In this document: one piece after another, positions 17,394 to 28,687 of the stretch | Numbering within the stretch: the stretch's first letter is position 1 | Layout: each line of letters starts with the position of its first letter | Origin: Marvinbryantia formatexigens | GTDB lineage: Bacteria > Bacillota > Clostridia > Oscillospirales > Ruminococcaceae | Reading direction: 5' to 3' | NCBI GenBank assembly: GCA_021771035.1 | Contig: JAETPU010000010.1 | Coordinates: 58,284-122,283, forward strand | DNA: 64,000 nucleotides | Made by a program: the position numbers and the translations under genes | The notes under the pieces: generated by a model | What the model was told of the DNA's origin: nothing | What the model saw: the letters and a program-made list of their open reading frames with translations, nothing else | Databases searched by the model: none

Positions 17394-19922
17394 TTAATCC
17401 TCAGCGCCGTCGCCGCCCGGCTCCTGCTGGGGCTCGACGGAGGCCTGAGCCTCGGGAAGATCCAGCTGCTGGGCCTTGGGCTCGCCGCTGTCGTCCTCCT
17501 CCTTCTCCGCCCGGGCCAGGGTGACCACGCGCCCAGTATCGGAGACACGCATTACGCGCACGCCGCCGGCATAGCGGGACTGCACGTTAATCTGCTCCAC
17601 CGGGATGCGGATAATGACGCCCTCATCGGTGATGATGATGATATCGTCCTGCTCATCCACGGATTTAATCCCGGCAACCAGGCCCTTCTCCTCGCTGACC
17701 TTATAGTTGAGAATTCCCTTACCGGCACGGGACTGCACCCGGTAATCGCTCAGGCGGCTGCGCCGTCCAAGGCCCTTCTCTGTGACGGTGAGGATTGTGG
17801 AGCCCTCCCGGATGCGGGCCATGCCCACAACCTCGTCGCCCTCCTCCAGGCTGATGGCGCGCACACCGCGGGCAGTCCGCCCGATGGGCCGCGCGTCCGT
17901 CTCATGGAAGCGGATTGCCATACCGTTTTTGGTTGCCACCAGAAGATCCTCCTGGCCGCTGGTGAGGCGTACCCACGCCAGCTCGTCGCCGTCGTCCAGG
18001 TTGATGGCAATCAGCCCGCTCTTGCGCACATTGCGGTAGGCGCTCAGCTGAGTCCGCTTGATGATACCGTTTCGGGTGACCATACAGAAGTACTGATCCT
18101 CATCGAAGTCCTTGACGCGGATCATGGAGTTGACCTTTTCATCCGCCTCCAGCGGCAGGAGGTTGACGATATTCACGCCGCGGGAGGTTCTGGAGCATTC
18201 GGGCACCTCATAGCCCTTGAGCTTATAGATCCTGCCCTTATTGGTAAAGAAGATGACATATTCGTGGGTGGAGCAGATAAACAATTCCTCCACAAAGTCC
18301 TCCTCCCGGCGGGTCATGCCGGAAATTCCCCGGCCGCCCCGGCGCTGGGTTTTATACACATCCATAGGCTGGCGCTTGATATACCCGAAGTGGGTGAGGG
18401 TGAGCACACAGTCCTCCACGGGGATGAGATCCTCAATGTCCATCTCTCCGCTGACGGATTCGATGGAGGTGCGGCGCTCATCCTTGTATTTTTCCTTGAG
18501 GGCGCCCAGTTCCTCCTTGACGATATCGTAGACCTTGCTCTCATGGGAGAGAATATCCATCAGCTCCTCGATCCGGCTCAGCAGCTGGGCCAGTTCCTCC
18601 TCGATTTTATCCCGTTCCAGGCCGGTGAGCTGTCCCAGGCGCATCTGCACGATGGCGGTGGCCTGCACTTCGCTCAGGCCAAAGCGCTCCATCAGGGCGC
18701 TGCGGCCCTCGGGGATGCTCTTGGAGGCGCGCAGAATCGCCACCACTTCGTCGATAAAGTCCAGGGCAATCTTTAATCCTTCCAGGATGTGGGCGCGGTC
18801 CTGGGCCTTTTTGAGCTCGAAGCGGGTACGGCGGGTAATCACGTCAAACTGGAATTTGATATACTGATCCAGCAGCTCCCGCAGGGACATGACCTTGGGC
18901 ACCTTGCCGTCCTTTAGGGCCAGCATAATGACGCCCACGGTCTCCTGGAGCTGGGTAAATTTATACAGCTGGTTTAAAATGATGGACGCGTTTGCATCTC
19001 GTTTTAAATCCACCACGATGCGCATACCGTCACGGTCGGACTGATCCATCAGATCGGCGATGCCCTCGATGCGTTTTTCCTTGACCATGTCGGCGATGCT
19101 CTCGATAAGCCTGGCCTTATTGACCATATAGGGCAGCTCCGTGATGACAATGCGCTCCCGGCCGTTTTTGCCCTCTTCAATTTCGGCACGGCCCCGCAGG
19201 ATAACGCGGCCGCGGCCTGTGGCATAGGCGGCGCGCATCCCGGAACGGCCCATAATGATGCCGCCGGTGGGGAAATCCGGGCCCTTGATGTGGTCCATCA
19301 GTTCCTCCAGGGAGGCCTCGGGATTATCGATCAGGCAGGTGACGCCGTCGATAACCTCCTTGATATTATGGGGCGGGATATTGGTGGCCATACCCACGGC
19401 GATACCGGTGGAACCGTTCACCAGCAGGTTGGGGAACCGGGAGGGGATGACCTCGGGCTCCTTGAGGCGGTCGTCATAGTTGGAGACAAAATTGACGGTA
19501 TCCTTATCGATATCCGCCAGCATCTGCATGGAGATTTTGCTCATTCTGGCCTCGGTGTACCGGTAAGCAGCCGGCGGGTCGCCGTCCACGGAGCCGAAGT
19601 TTCCGTGGCCGTCCACCAGGGGATAGCGCAGGGAGAAATCCTGCGCCAGGCGCACCAGGGCGTCATAGACGGACATATCTCCATGGGGATGGTAGCGTCC
19701 CAGCACGGAACCGACGGTATCCGCACATTTGCGGTATGCCCGATCCGGATACAGCCCGTTTTCATACATGGTATAGAGAATCCTTCTGTGGACCGGCTTT
19801 AAGCCATCCCGGGCATCGGGCAGCGCACGCGCCACAATGACCGACATGGAGTAGTCCAAAAAGGATTTTTTCATTTCTCGTTCAATGTCTACCGGAATGA
19901 TATTGGAGCCTTCTGAAAACAT
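17394..19922 (-). CDS. gyrA: DNA gyrase subunit A
   Basis: 842 residues, normal length. The catalytic tyrosine is in [14 protein letters not shown] (Tyr122), and the GyrA box QRRGGRG is present (about residue 530), which separates it from ParC. The C-terminal beta-pinwheel repeats end in an acidic tail. Together with GyrB it introduces negative supercoils using ATP. In the quinolone-determining region the Ser83 equivalent (E. coli numbering) is Met: the sequence reads [17 protein letters not shown], with Asp87 conserved. It lies downstream of two YcxB-like genes and ends at the strong terminator at 17186. Confidence 0.98.
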   Translation of the reverse strand: MFSEGSNIIPVDIEREMKKSFLDYSMSVIVARALPDARDGLKPVHRRILYTMYENGLYPDRAYRKCADTVGSVLGRYHPHGDMSVYDALVRLAQDFSLRYPLVDGHGNFGSVDGDPPAAYRYTEARMSKISMQMLADIDKDTVNFVSNYDDRLKEPEVIPSRFPNLLVNGSTGIAVGMATNIPPHNIKEVIDGVTCLIDNPEASLEELMDHIKGPDFPTGGIIMGRSGMRAAYATGRGRVILRGRAEIEEGKNGRERIVITELPYMVNKARLIESIADMVKEKRIEGIADLMDQSDRDGMRIVVDLKRDANASIILNQLYKFTQLQETVGVIMLALKDGKVPKVMSLRELLDQYIKFQFDVITRRTRFELKKAQDRAHILEGLKIALDFIDEVVAILRASKSIPEGRSALMERFGLSEVQATAIVQMRLGQLTGLERDKIEEELAQLLSRIEELMDILSHESKVYDIVKEELGALKEKYKDERRTSIESVSGEMDIEDLIPVEDCVLTLTHFGYIKRQPMDVYKTQRRGGRGISGMTRREEDFVEELFICSTHEYVIFFTNKGRIYKLKGYEVPECSRTSRGVNIVNLLPLEADEKVNSMIRVKDFDEDQYFCMVTRNGIIKRTQLSAYRNVRKSGLIAINLDDGDELAWVRLTSGQEDLLVATKNGMAIRFHETDARPIGRTARGVRAISLEEGDEVVGMARIREGSTILTVTEKGLGRRSRLSDYRVQSRAGKGILNYKVSEEKGLVAGIKSVDEQDDIIIITDEGVIIRIPVEQINVQSRYAGGVRVMRVSDTGRVVTLARAEKEEDDSGEPKAQQLDLPEAQASVEPQQEPGGDGAED

Positions 19923-19956
19923 GTATTCACCTTCATTTTACTTTCCATCAACAGTT

Positions 19957-20574
19957 CTAGGGGCGTTTGGGTTTCGCTTGACGGCGCTTGGGTTCCTTGA
20001 CCCGGCCGATTTGAGGGGCGGCGCCGGTTTTCGTCCCGGGTTCCCCCTGGGCGCCGGCCTCGGGCATGGGGTGAAACCGCTCTCCCAGTTTCTCAGCCAG
20101 CCCTTCATTCAGGGTTTCCCTGAGTTCCCGGGTGAGCTTGCGTTTTGGCAGGCAGAACATCCTCTTTTTGCCCGGATACAGGATGTATTGGAATTCGTCC
20201 TCGTAGACGGAGAAATCCAGATTGGTATAGGTGGTTTCAAAGTGCTGTGCCCCGTATCCTATCAGTACTTTATCATCTAAAAAATCCAAAGTGTAGACAG
20301 CATCCTGTTTTTCAATATTGCGTGCCGCCTGTTTCAGGGAGAAAAACGGCATTTCCCAAATGACGGCGACGATACCCAGGCAGAGAATGCCCAAAATGAG
20401 CCCCAGCTTATAGTCCCGGCTGAGCAGGTAGGACACAAAGAACCCCACTGCCAGCACGCCGAAGGCAACGGACTGGATGACTTGTTTTTTCTTGCCGCGC
20501 AGCTGGTGATCCCTCTGGAGTGCGCGGAGAATATCGTCAAAAATCAGCTTGTACTTGACATATACACGCTTCAT
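19957..20574 (-). CDS. YcxB-like membrane protein (second of pair)
   Basis: 205 residues from the ATG at 20574, overlapping the preceding paralogue by ATGA. Two adjacent membrane helices (about 35-75, including VAFGVLAVGFFVSYLL and LILGILCLGIVAVIW) are followed by a soluble beta-rich domain with VLIGYGAQHFETTYTNLDFSVYEDE and FCLPKR, which resembles the YcxB-like C-terminal domain. A basic Pro/Lys/Arg-rich tail ends the protein. The function is unknown. The pair sits between gyrB and gyrA, which are directly adjacent in many Firmicutes. Confidence 0.7.
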   Translation of the reverse strand: MKRVYVKYKLIFDDILRALQRDHQLRGKKKQVIQSVAFGVLAVGFFVSYLLSRDYKLGLILGILCLGIVAVIWEMPFFSLKQAARNIEKQDAVYTLDFLDDKVLIGYGAQHFETTYTNLDFSVYEDEFQYILYPGKKRMFCLPKRKLTRELRETLNEGLAEKLGERFHPMPEAGAQGEPGTKTGAAPQIGRVKEPKRRQAKPKRP

Positions 20575-21194
20575 GGATTCCCGGCTCCTTTCTTTACGCT
20601 GCTGACCGGCACGCCGCACCGATCGTGCAGTTCGGTGAGAAACGCCGAAAACTCCTGCTGCTGCGGGGCTGTCACCTGGGCAGGGAGCAGGATGCATTTT
20701 TTGCTTTTGAGGATAAACACGGTGAGTTCGGGCGCCTGGAGCACCTCGGCGATTTCCTCCCAGGGGAGAAACTGGCTGGTCTCATAGGACTGCTCCGCCA
20801 CGCCCTCCTCATACAGGCGCAGATGGATATCGTGATTGAGGTAGAGATTTTTTTCATACTGCTTGGCAGCCGACTTTTTCAGCTGGGAAGGGAAAATAAA
20901 CCGGTAAAAGCACAGCCCATAAGCCCCCATGAGGATCAAGGCCGCATCCAGCACATAGTACAGCGCCTGGCTTTCGGCCTTTGCGGTGAGCATGGAAACC
21001 AGCATCACCAGCCCTAAGGCCACCTCTAAAATCCCCAGGGTATTGGAGCGCCTGCGCCGTTTTTTAATTTCCGGCTCCGCCAGGATAAAATTGAAGCTCT
21101 GATAATCCTGCAGGGAGACCCGGTAGGTCCATTCAAATTTGACGGGCGTATCCGGGACACAGAGCTGCGGGGTTTGTTCTTCCAAATGGTTCAC
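20571..21194 (-). CDS. YcxB-like membrane protein (first of pair)
   Basis: 207 residues with two membrane helices (about 50-95, LGILEVALGLVMLVSML and LYYVLDAALILMGAYGLCF) and a C-terminal domain with LRLYEEGVAEQSYETSQFLPWEEIAEVLQ and KKCILLPAQ. This is the typical YcxB pattern of a strand, a PW-E-I turn and an I-P strand. It is a paralogue of the next gene and is translationally coupled to it. Its start lies 50 bp after the gyrB stop, so it is probably read from the gyrB transcript. The role is unknown. Confidence 0.72.
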   Translation of the reverse strand: MNHLEEQTPQLCVPDTPVKFEWTYRVSLQDYQSFNFILAEPEIKKRRRRSNTLGILEVALGLVMLVSMLTAKAESQALYYVLDAALILMGAYGLCFYRFIFPSQLKKSAAKQYEKNLYLNHDIHLRLYEEGVAEQSYETSQFLPWEEIAEVLQAPELTVFILKSKKCILLPAQVTAPQQQEFSAFLTELHDRCGVPVSSVKKGAGNP

Positions 21195-21244
21195 CGCCTT
21201 TTCTCAGAACATCGGTAGTTTGAAACGAGCACCGGATATCCCGC

Positions 21245-23480
<2,236 letters not shown>

Positions 23481-23532
23481 GGTGATTCCCCCTATCGGTT
23501 CCTGTGAGTGGCTGTCGGGCACAGGAGCATCC

Positions 23533-24633
23533 CTATAGGAGCTCGCCTGCGGCCATTTCTTTTATTATACCATTTTTTAAGCCTTCAAAATAGGCTTTTT
23601 CGCAACAAGTTATAAATACTTGGCTGTCCTGGATGTGGTTGAGCAGGTATTCCCGGCGGGAGGCGTCCAGTTCGCTCATCACATCGTCCAGCAGTACCAC
23701 CGGCCTGCTTCCGCTGGCCCGGGTGAGGATTTCGCTCTCCGCCAGCTTTAAGGAGAGCACAATGCTGCGGCTCTGCCCCTGGGAGGCAAAGCTGCGGGAA
23801 TCCCTGCCTTCGATTTGGATGAGCAGGTCATCCCGGTGGGCCCCCAGTGTGGTGACCCCATATTTGACGTCCTCTGAGAGGTGGTATTTCATCTTTTCAT
23901 ACAGCTGCCCGCAGAAGCCGGGGAAGTCCTCCTGGGTATAGGGGACTCCCAGGGAGCTCTGGTAGGACAGCTGGATGCCCTCATGCCCGTTTGCAATGCC
24001 GGAATAGACCTTGCCGGCCTCCTCCTGAAGCTGTTCCACCAGCTTGACCCGCATCTTGATAATCAGCGCCGCCAAGCCCGCCAGGGACTGGTCCCACACA
24101 TCCAGCGTGTCCAGCAGCTGGGCGCTGTAGCGCACATCCTTGAGTAAGGCGTTGCGCTGGGTGAGGGCCCGGCTGTAGTCCGAGAGGGTTTTCAGGAATT
24201 TAGGACTGATTTGGCACAGACAGCTGTCCAAAAAGCGCCTTCTCATAGAGGGACCGGCGCTCACCAGGGACAGATGGGAGGGGGAGAACACCACCGCGGA
24301 AAAGCTTCCAGCCAAGGCGGAGGGCGCCTCCTGCTTGATGTCATTGAGCCAGGCTGTCTTTTTTTCCCCCAGCTCCAGCCGAATCTCCTGCTGGCGCCCC
24401 TGGGCAAAGAACTCGGCCTCAATCCGGCTGGCACAGGCGCCGAAGCGGACAAGCTCCTTTTCGCTGCGCACCCTGCGGAAGCTCTTGGCCCCGGTGAGCA
24501 GCCAGACGGCCTCCACCAAGTTTGTCTTTCCCTGGGCATTGGCCCCAAAAAAGATGTTCACCTGTTCATGGGGTACAAGCTGAAGATTTCGGATATTCCG
24601 GAAGTCCGAAATACAAAGACGGCTAATCTTCAC
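23533..24633 (-). CDS. recF: DNA replication and repair protein RecF
   Basis: 366 residues. Walker A FFGANAQGKTNLVEAVWLL lies near residue 30, the ABC-type signature FASQGQSRSIVLSLKLAE near 285, and Walker B VVLLDDVMSELDASRREYL near 315. RecF is an SMC-like ATPase that loads RecA at gaps with RecO and RecR. Its start overlaps the yaaA-like gene by 11 bp, indicating coupling within the dnaN-yaaA-recF run. Confidence 0.97.
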   Translation of the reverse strand: MKISRLCISDFRNIRNLQLVPHEQVNIFFGANAQGKTNLVEAVWLLTGAKSFRRVRSEKELVRFGACASRIEAEFFAQGRQQEIRLELGEKKTAWLNDIKQEAPSALAGSFSAVVFSPSHLSLVSAGPSMRRRFLDSCLCQISPKFLKTLSDYSRALTQRNALLKDVRYSAQLLDTLDVWDQSLAGLAALIIKMRVKLVEQLQEEAGKVYSGIANGHEGIQLSYQSSLGVPYTQEDFPGFCGQLYEKMKYHLSEDVKYGVTTLGAHRDDLLIQIEGRDSRSFASQGQSRSIVLSLKLAESEILTRASGSRPVVLLDDVMSELDASRREYLLNHIQDSQVFITCCEKAYFEGLKNGIIKEMAAGELL

Positions 24634-24844
24634 TGGCTACAACCTCATAGTCTTCTCCCTGCACACTGGCCGCCATGCCGGGCCGCATTTTTCGGCCCCG
24701 CTGCAGGCAGACCACACCGTCTACCAAAATCTCGCCGTCCTGGATCATCTCCTTGGCGTGGCCTCCGGTTTCGGCGGCACCTGCCAGCTTGAGAAGCTGA
24801 TCCAGCTTGATAAATTCAGTTTTAATCGGGATTTTTACTGCCAT
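24623..24844 (-). CDS. yaaA: S4-domain RNA-binding protein YaaA
   Basis: 73 residues from the ATG at 24844, a near-minimal S4 domain: FIKLDQLLKLAGAAETGGHAKEMI, then DGEILVDGVVCLQRGRKMRPG. This is the YaaA/RlbA protein encoded between dnaN and recF in Firmicutes; it binds RNA and its precise role is not settled. AAAGGAA lies ten nt upstream of the start. The frame is open to 24958 but the extra part has no S4 character. Confidence 0.92.
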   Translation of the reverse strand: MAVKIPIKTEFIKLDQLLKLAGAAETGGHAKEMIQDGEILVDGVVCLQRGRKMRPGMAASVQGEDYEVVASED

Positions 24845-25014
24845 TTCCTGATCATTCCTTTCCGGAATTGTGCCGGTTTTGCCCGGGTTACTTATGACGG
24901 CCCGCAAGAGGCCTATTTTGGGAAGGGGAGCCGATGAATCCCCGGGGATTTTTGTCAATCAAACCGGGTTTTCCAGCATACGCGCCGGTGCGTCCAGGCG
25001 CTGTAATACCCCAA

Positions 25015-25047
25015 CAGCAGGGGCTCCAGTACCCGGAGCCCCTGCTG
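25015..25047. other. stem-loop between dnaN and yaaA
   Basis: CAGCAGGGGCTCC (25015-25027) pairs with GGAGCCCCTGCTG (25035-25047), a perfect 13-bp stem with a 7-nt loop. No U-tract follows on the minus strand, so it is more likely an attenuator or RNA-stability element than a full terminator. Confidence 0.55.
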
Positions 25048-25090
25048 TCCAGACAGTATGCTATCATCTCTGAGCCGGTATCGCCTGCCG

Positions 25091-26197
25091 TCAGGCTTCG
25101 TTTTTCAGCCGCACCGGCAGCACCAAAAACAGGAAGTTGTCAGACTCCATGGGAACCACCTTGACCGGGGAAAGCGGCCCGTTGAAAATGAGCTTGACCT
25201 GATCGCATTCGGTGGCCCGCAGGGCGTCCAGCAGATATTTATTGTTAAAGCCGATTTCCATAGCCTCTGTGATTCCCTGGGCCTCAAATTCATCGTAGGC
25301 CTTGCCCATGGTGGTGGAACAGGAAATTTTAATCAGCCCGCCCTCCAGCTTGATGCGCAGGGGGCTCTTGAGGCGGTCGGAAATCAGCAGCGCCGTTCTG
25401 TCGATGGAGTTCATAAACTCCCGTACCGAGACGGTGACGGTCATCTTGCTGTCCGCGGGAATCGCGGTGTTGTAATCCAGGAAATCCCCCTCCAGCAGGC
25501 GGGAGATGACGCAGTAGCTGCCGATATTCAGGATGATGTGTTTGCGGGACACCTGGAGAGAAACCGGCTCCTCGGTGTCAGAGAGCAGCTTGGAAATTTC
25601 CTGCAGGGCCTTGCCCGGGATGACAAACCGCAGGTTCTGTCCTGTTTTCAGAGCCTCCCGGCGCAGGGCCATCCGGTAGCCGTCCACGGAAACCACGGTT
25701 ACACTGTTCTCCGAGACCTCAAAGAGGCTGCCGGTGAGAATAGGCTTGCTGTCGGACAGGGAGACGGCAAAGATGGTCTGGGTAATCATGCTCTTGAGCA
25801 GGTTCTGGGGGATACTGATGAGTTGCGCCTCCCCCAGGGCGGGAAGCTCCGGATATTCGTCCGCGGGAATTCCCAGGATGGTATACTGGGCGGCGCCGCT
25901 GGTAACCTGTGTGAGCAGTTTTTCATCGGAGAGGATGCTCACATCCTCGCTGGGCATTCTGCGCACCATGTCCCCCAGCAGCTTGGCGGAGAGCACCAGT
26001 TCTCCCGGTTCCTTGACAACGGCGGGAATGGAGGTGGTGATCCCCAGTTCCAGGTCGTAGCCGGAGAGGGTTACGCTGTCCTCGCCCGCGCGCAGCAGAA
26101 TTCCCTCCAGAGCCGGAATGGTCGTCTTGGAGGAGACTGCCCGTGAAACGGTGGACACCGCTTGATTGAGCTTGTCCCGATTACAGATAATATTCAT
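25091..26197 (-). CDS. dnaN: DNA polymerase III subunit beta (sliding clamp)
   Basis: 368 residues, normal length, with the three-domain clamp fold. Markers are the N-terminal NRDKLNQAVSTVSRAVSSK, the LSGYDLELGI strand, VSVDGYRMALRREAL in the middle domain and the C-terminal motif ending with VLPVRL. The ring-shaped dimer tethers polymerase III to DNA. AAGGTGGGG precedes the start. It is separated from dnaA by 396 bp holding the origin unwinding region. Confidence 0.98.
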   Translation of the reverse strand: MNIICNRDKLNQAVSTVSRAVSSKTTIPALEGILLRAGEDSVTLSGYDLELGITTSIPAVVKEPGELVLSAKLLGDMVRRMPSEDVSILSDEKLLTQVTSGAAQYTILGIPADEYPELPALGEAQLISIPQNLLKSMITQTIFAVSLSDSKPILTGSLFEVSENSVTVVSVDGYRMALRREALKTGQNLRFVIPGKALQEISKLLSDTEEPVSLQVSRKHIILNIGSYCVISRLLEGDFLDYNTAIPADSKMTVTVSVREFMNSIDRTALLISDRLKSPLRIKLEGGLIKISCSTTMGKAYDEFEAQGITEAMEIGFNNKYLLDALRATECDQVKLIFNGPLSPVKVVPMESDNFLFLVLPVRLKNEA

Positions 26198-26312
26198 TTT
26201 GAAACCCCACCTTTTCTGATTCAGTGACTGCGGGAAGCGCCGTTTGGTTGCGGCGGCTCCTGTGGTTTTCGTTTTTTCAGTATGTAAATAGATTATATCA
26301 TAAAATTAAAAA

Positions 26313-26327
26313 TAGTAGTAGTAGTAG
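26313..26327 (+). other. DnaA-trio origin unwinding motif
   Basis: Five contiguous TAG units lie between an AT-rich tract and a GC-rich cluster. In Bacillus subtilis such trios (3'-GAT-5') bind DnaA filaments on single-stranded DNA and set the unwinding direction. Read on the minus strand the order is GC cluster, trios, AT tract, as in that origin. Confidence 0.75.
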
Positions 26328-26505
26328 AGGCGGTGGAAAGGTTAAAAATGAGGAAGAATGGCGCTGGGACAGGGTTTAAACAAAAAATGGACTGTTTTAA
26401 ACAGGTGGTGAAAATGTGAAGAAGTTGAAAGGGTAGGGGGTGGGGAATGATGTGGTGGAGTGTTGAATGTGGAAAGTAGAAAACTTGTTTATAAATCGGT
26501 GAAAA

Positions 26506-26537
26506 AGACAGCGCGGAATTGCAGTGGAATTCCGCGC
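26506..26537 (-). terminator. terminator downstream of dnaA
   Basis: GCGCGGAATT (26511-26520) pairs with AATTCCGCGC (26528-26537) around a 7-nt loop. On the minus strand it is followed by TGTCTTTTTC. It would end the dnaA transcript inside the origin interval. Confidence 0.6.
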
Positions 26538-26593
26538 TGTGGATTTTGTGAAATGTTGATTTGTTGATAAATGCCTGTTTTCCAGAAAAACGC

Positions 26594-27982
26594 TCAGCTG
26601 TCCCGGATGTTTTTGAGAATATCCTCGACGGTTTCCTTGTAGCGGGAATCGTTGGCCATATTCTTTTCTACCTGCTGAATGGCATAGACGATGGTGGAGT
26701 GATCCCGTCCGCCGAATTCCTCGCCGATGGCGGACATGGACATCTGGGTGATTTCCCGCACGATATAGATGGAGATCTGCCTGGCGGAGGAGATGGAGGC
26801 CACCCGCTTATTACTGCGGATATCCTGGGGGGACACTCCATAGGTGCGGCCCACCTCGGAGATAATGCGCTCCACGGTAACCGGGACTGGCTGGTTGTCG
26901 TTGAGAATATCCCGGATAGCGTTTTGGGCAATCAGGATGGAGGGGGGGCTGCCGGCCAGCAGCTTGTAGGCCTTGATTTTCTTAACGGCGCCCTCCAGCT
27001 GGCGGATGTTGTTCTTCAGCCGGTTGGCGATGTATTCCGCCACCTCGTCCGGGATGAAGATGTCCAACAGCTCGGCCTTGCGGCGGATAATGGCGATGCG
27101 GGTTTCAAAGTCCGGCGGCTGAATATCCGCCAGGAGGCCCCACTCAAACCGGGTGCGGAGCCGATCCTCCAGGGTTTTAATCTCCTTGGGAGGACGGTCC
27201 GAGGTCAGGACGATCTGCTTGCCCGCCTGGTACAGGGTATTGAAGGTGTGGAAGAATTCCTCCTGGGTCTGCTCCTTGCCGGCGATGAACTGAATGTCAT
27301 CCACCAGCAGCACATCGGCCCGGCGGTATTTATCGTGGAAGTTTTTGGCCGCGTCGTTATTGCGCACGGCGATGGCCTCGATGAGCTCGTTGGTGAACTC
27401 CTCGCCCTTGACGTAGATGATGTTGGTGCCGGGGCGGTTTTTTTCAATTTCATTGCAGATGGCGTACAGCAGATGGGTTTTTCCAAGCCCGGAGCCGCCG
27501 TAGATAAACAGGGGATTATAGGCCCGTGCGGGATTTGTGGCCACGGCCATAGACGCCGCATGGGCAAATTTATTGGAGGAGCCCACAATAAAGGTGGAGA
27601 AGGTATACTCGTATTCCCCTCCGCGGTGGATGATCTCAGGCTCCGCGGCAGAGGCCGGCAGAGGCTCGGAGGCCGTTTGGGACGGCTGGGAATAGGCCTG
27701 GTGGGACACCGCGTGGGAGGCCTTGTTCTGGGAGGGATCCTCGCAGAGGACACGGATGCCCACTTCAAATCCCAGCACTGATTCAAAGGCGCGCTTGAGC
27801 AAATCGAGGTATTTTTCCTCGATGATATTTTTCTTAAATTCACTCTTGACATAGAGATACGCTGTGCCGTCCTCGAATTTCACCGGCTCAATATCCTTGA
27901 TCCAGAGCGAATGGGCAACTTCGGAGATCTGATCCTTACAGTAGTTGCTGACCAGCGTAAACACTTCGCGGAAGGATTCCAT
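26594..27982 (-). CDS. dnaA: chromosomal replication initiator DnaA
   Basis: 462 residues. The N-terminal domain I (1-85) carries SLWIKDIEP, then a Ser/Pro/Ala-rich linker. The AAA+ domain has Walker A YGGSGLGKTHLLYAI, Walker B VLLVDDIQFIAGK and sensor motifs. The C-terminal domain IV has the DnaA-box-binding signature FGGRDHSTIVYA. It binds DnaA boxes, melts oriC and loads the helicase. It is flanked by both halves of the predicted origin and is transcribed leftward, divergent from rpmH. Confidence 0.99.
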   Translation of the reverse strand: MESFREVFTLVSNYCKDQISEVAHSLWIKDIEPVKFEDGTAYLYVKSEFKKNIIEEKYLDLLKRAFESVLGFEVGIRVLCEDPSQNKASHAVSHQAYSQPSQTASEPLPASAAEPEIIHRGGEYEYTFSTFIVGSSNKFAHAASMAVATNPARAYNPLFIYGGSGLGKTHLLYAICNEIEKNRPGTNIIYVKGEEFTNELIEAIAVRNNDAAKNFHDKYRRADVLLVDDIQFIAGKEQTQEEFFHTFNTLYQAGKQIVLTSDRPPKEIKTLEDRLRTRFEWGLLADIQPPDFETRIAIIRRKAELLDIFIPDEVAEYIANRLKNNIRQLEGAVKKIKAYKLLAGSPPSILIAQNAIRDILNDNQPVPVTVERIISEVGRTYGVSPQDIRSNKRVASISSARQISIYIVREITQMSMSAIGEEFGGRDHSTIVYAIQQVEKNMANDSRYKETVEDILKNIRDS

Positions 27983-28093
27983 TTCAATACAACCCCTATC
28001 AGTGGAAAACTTGTGGATTTGGTGGGAAACACCGTGGATTTCTAAGGATGACGCGTGGAAAGCCGTTCTTTCAACAGAATTTTACACAAACCT

Positions 28094-28122
28094 ATTCTAT
28101 CATAGAATTGGGACAGACTCAA
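28094..28122 (-). promoter_or_regulatory. dnaA: candidate dnaA promoter
   Basis: On the minus strand TTGAGT (28117-28122), a 17-nt spacer and TAGAAT (28094-28099). The -10 overlaps the inverted repeat ATTCTATcATAGAAT (28094-28108), a possible operator. Confidence 0.55.
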
Positions 28123-28354
28123 GATTTTCAACATACAAAAAGAGAAACAATTATAATCGGTAGAAAGAATAAAAATAATTTTCAGAGGAAAAAGTTTCCT
28201 GTGCTCTTTAGTGCACATTCGGGCGGGGGAGGGGGCCAAAACAGGGGATGCGTAATCAAACTATTTTTTTGAGGGCCTTAGGAACGCTGAGACCGCCCCG
28301 GCGGAGAAAAAGCGGGACTGGGCGCAGAAATCGGCAGAATCTTTTCGAAAAACC

Positions 28355-28384
28355 TTGACAGTAAGCCCTGTTTTCGGCTATACT
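28355..28384 (+). promoter_or_regulatory. rpmH: rpmH promoter
   Basis: TTGACA (28355-28360), an 18-nt spacer and TATACT (28379-28384), about 41 nt before the rpmH ATG. Confidence 0.75.
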
Positions 28385-28425
28385 ATATCTCTGCAAGGTT
28401 TCACCTCGAAAGGAGGGTTTTAGTT

Positions 28426-28560
28426 ATGTGGAGAACATATCAGCCTAAAAAGCTTCAGAGAAAAAAAGAGCATGGCTTCCGCAAGAGAATGGCAACTAAA
28501 AATGGCCGTAAAGTTCTGGCTCGCAGAAGAGCAAAGGGAAGAAACAGACTGACTCATTAG
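28426..28560 (+). CDS. rpmH: 50S ribosomal protein L34
   Basis: 44 residues, the standard bacterial L34 length: it begins [18 protein letters not shown], continues with [20 protein letters not shown] and ends NRLTH. AAAGGAGGG is seven to eight nt upstream of the ATG. L34 is a basic protein of the large ribosomal subunit. It starts the classic rpmH-rnpA-yidD-yidC-jag run, divergent from dnaA. Confidence 0.98.
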   Translation: MWRTYQPKKLQRKKEHGFRKRMATKNGRKVLARRRAKGRNRLTH

Positions 28561-28687
28561 TTTTTGGCCACAGAATCATGTGGCCTTTCTTTTTTTCTGA
28601 ACTTCACCGGCGCAGAGTATTTCTGCCCGGTTTTGGGGGACGGGGAGGAAGAAGGACGAACTGGGATACCAATGAAGAGGCACAGCA

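Larger units (their letters stand above)
26198..26593. other. oriC, dnaA-dnaN intergenic part
   Basis: Gene-free interval with origin features. There is an AT-rich block at 26281-26312, five TAG trinucleotides at 26313-26327 (DnaA-trio), a short GC block (GAGGCGG) at 26327-26333, and degenerate DnaA boxes TGTGGATTT (26538-26546), TGTTGATTT (26554-26562) and TGTTGATAA (26562-26570, one mismatch to TGTGGATAA). The layout is like the Bacillus unwinding element downstream of dnaA. Confidence 0.75.
27983..28425. other. oriC, rpmH-dnaA intergenic part
   Basis: 443 bp without a gene. Close to dnaA there is a run of GTGGA-core boxes in one orientation: AGTGGAAAA (28001), TGTGGATTT (28012-28020), CGTGGATTT (28033-28041) and CGTGGAAAG (28054). 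All deviate from the TGTGGATAA consensus at the last positions. An AT-rich stretch (about 28085-28200) holds the dnaA promoter. Boxes on both sides of dnaA indicate a bipartite origin. Confidence 0.65.
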
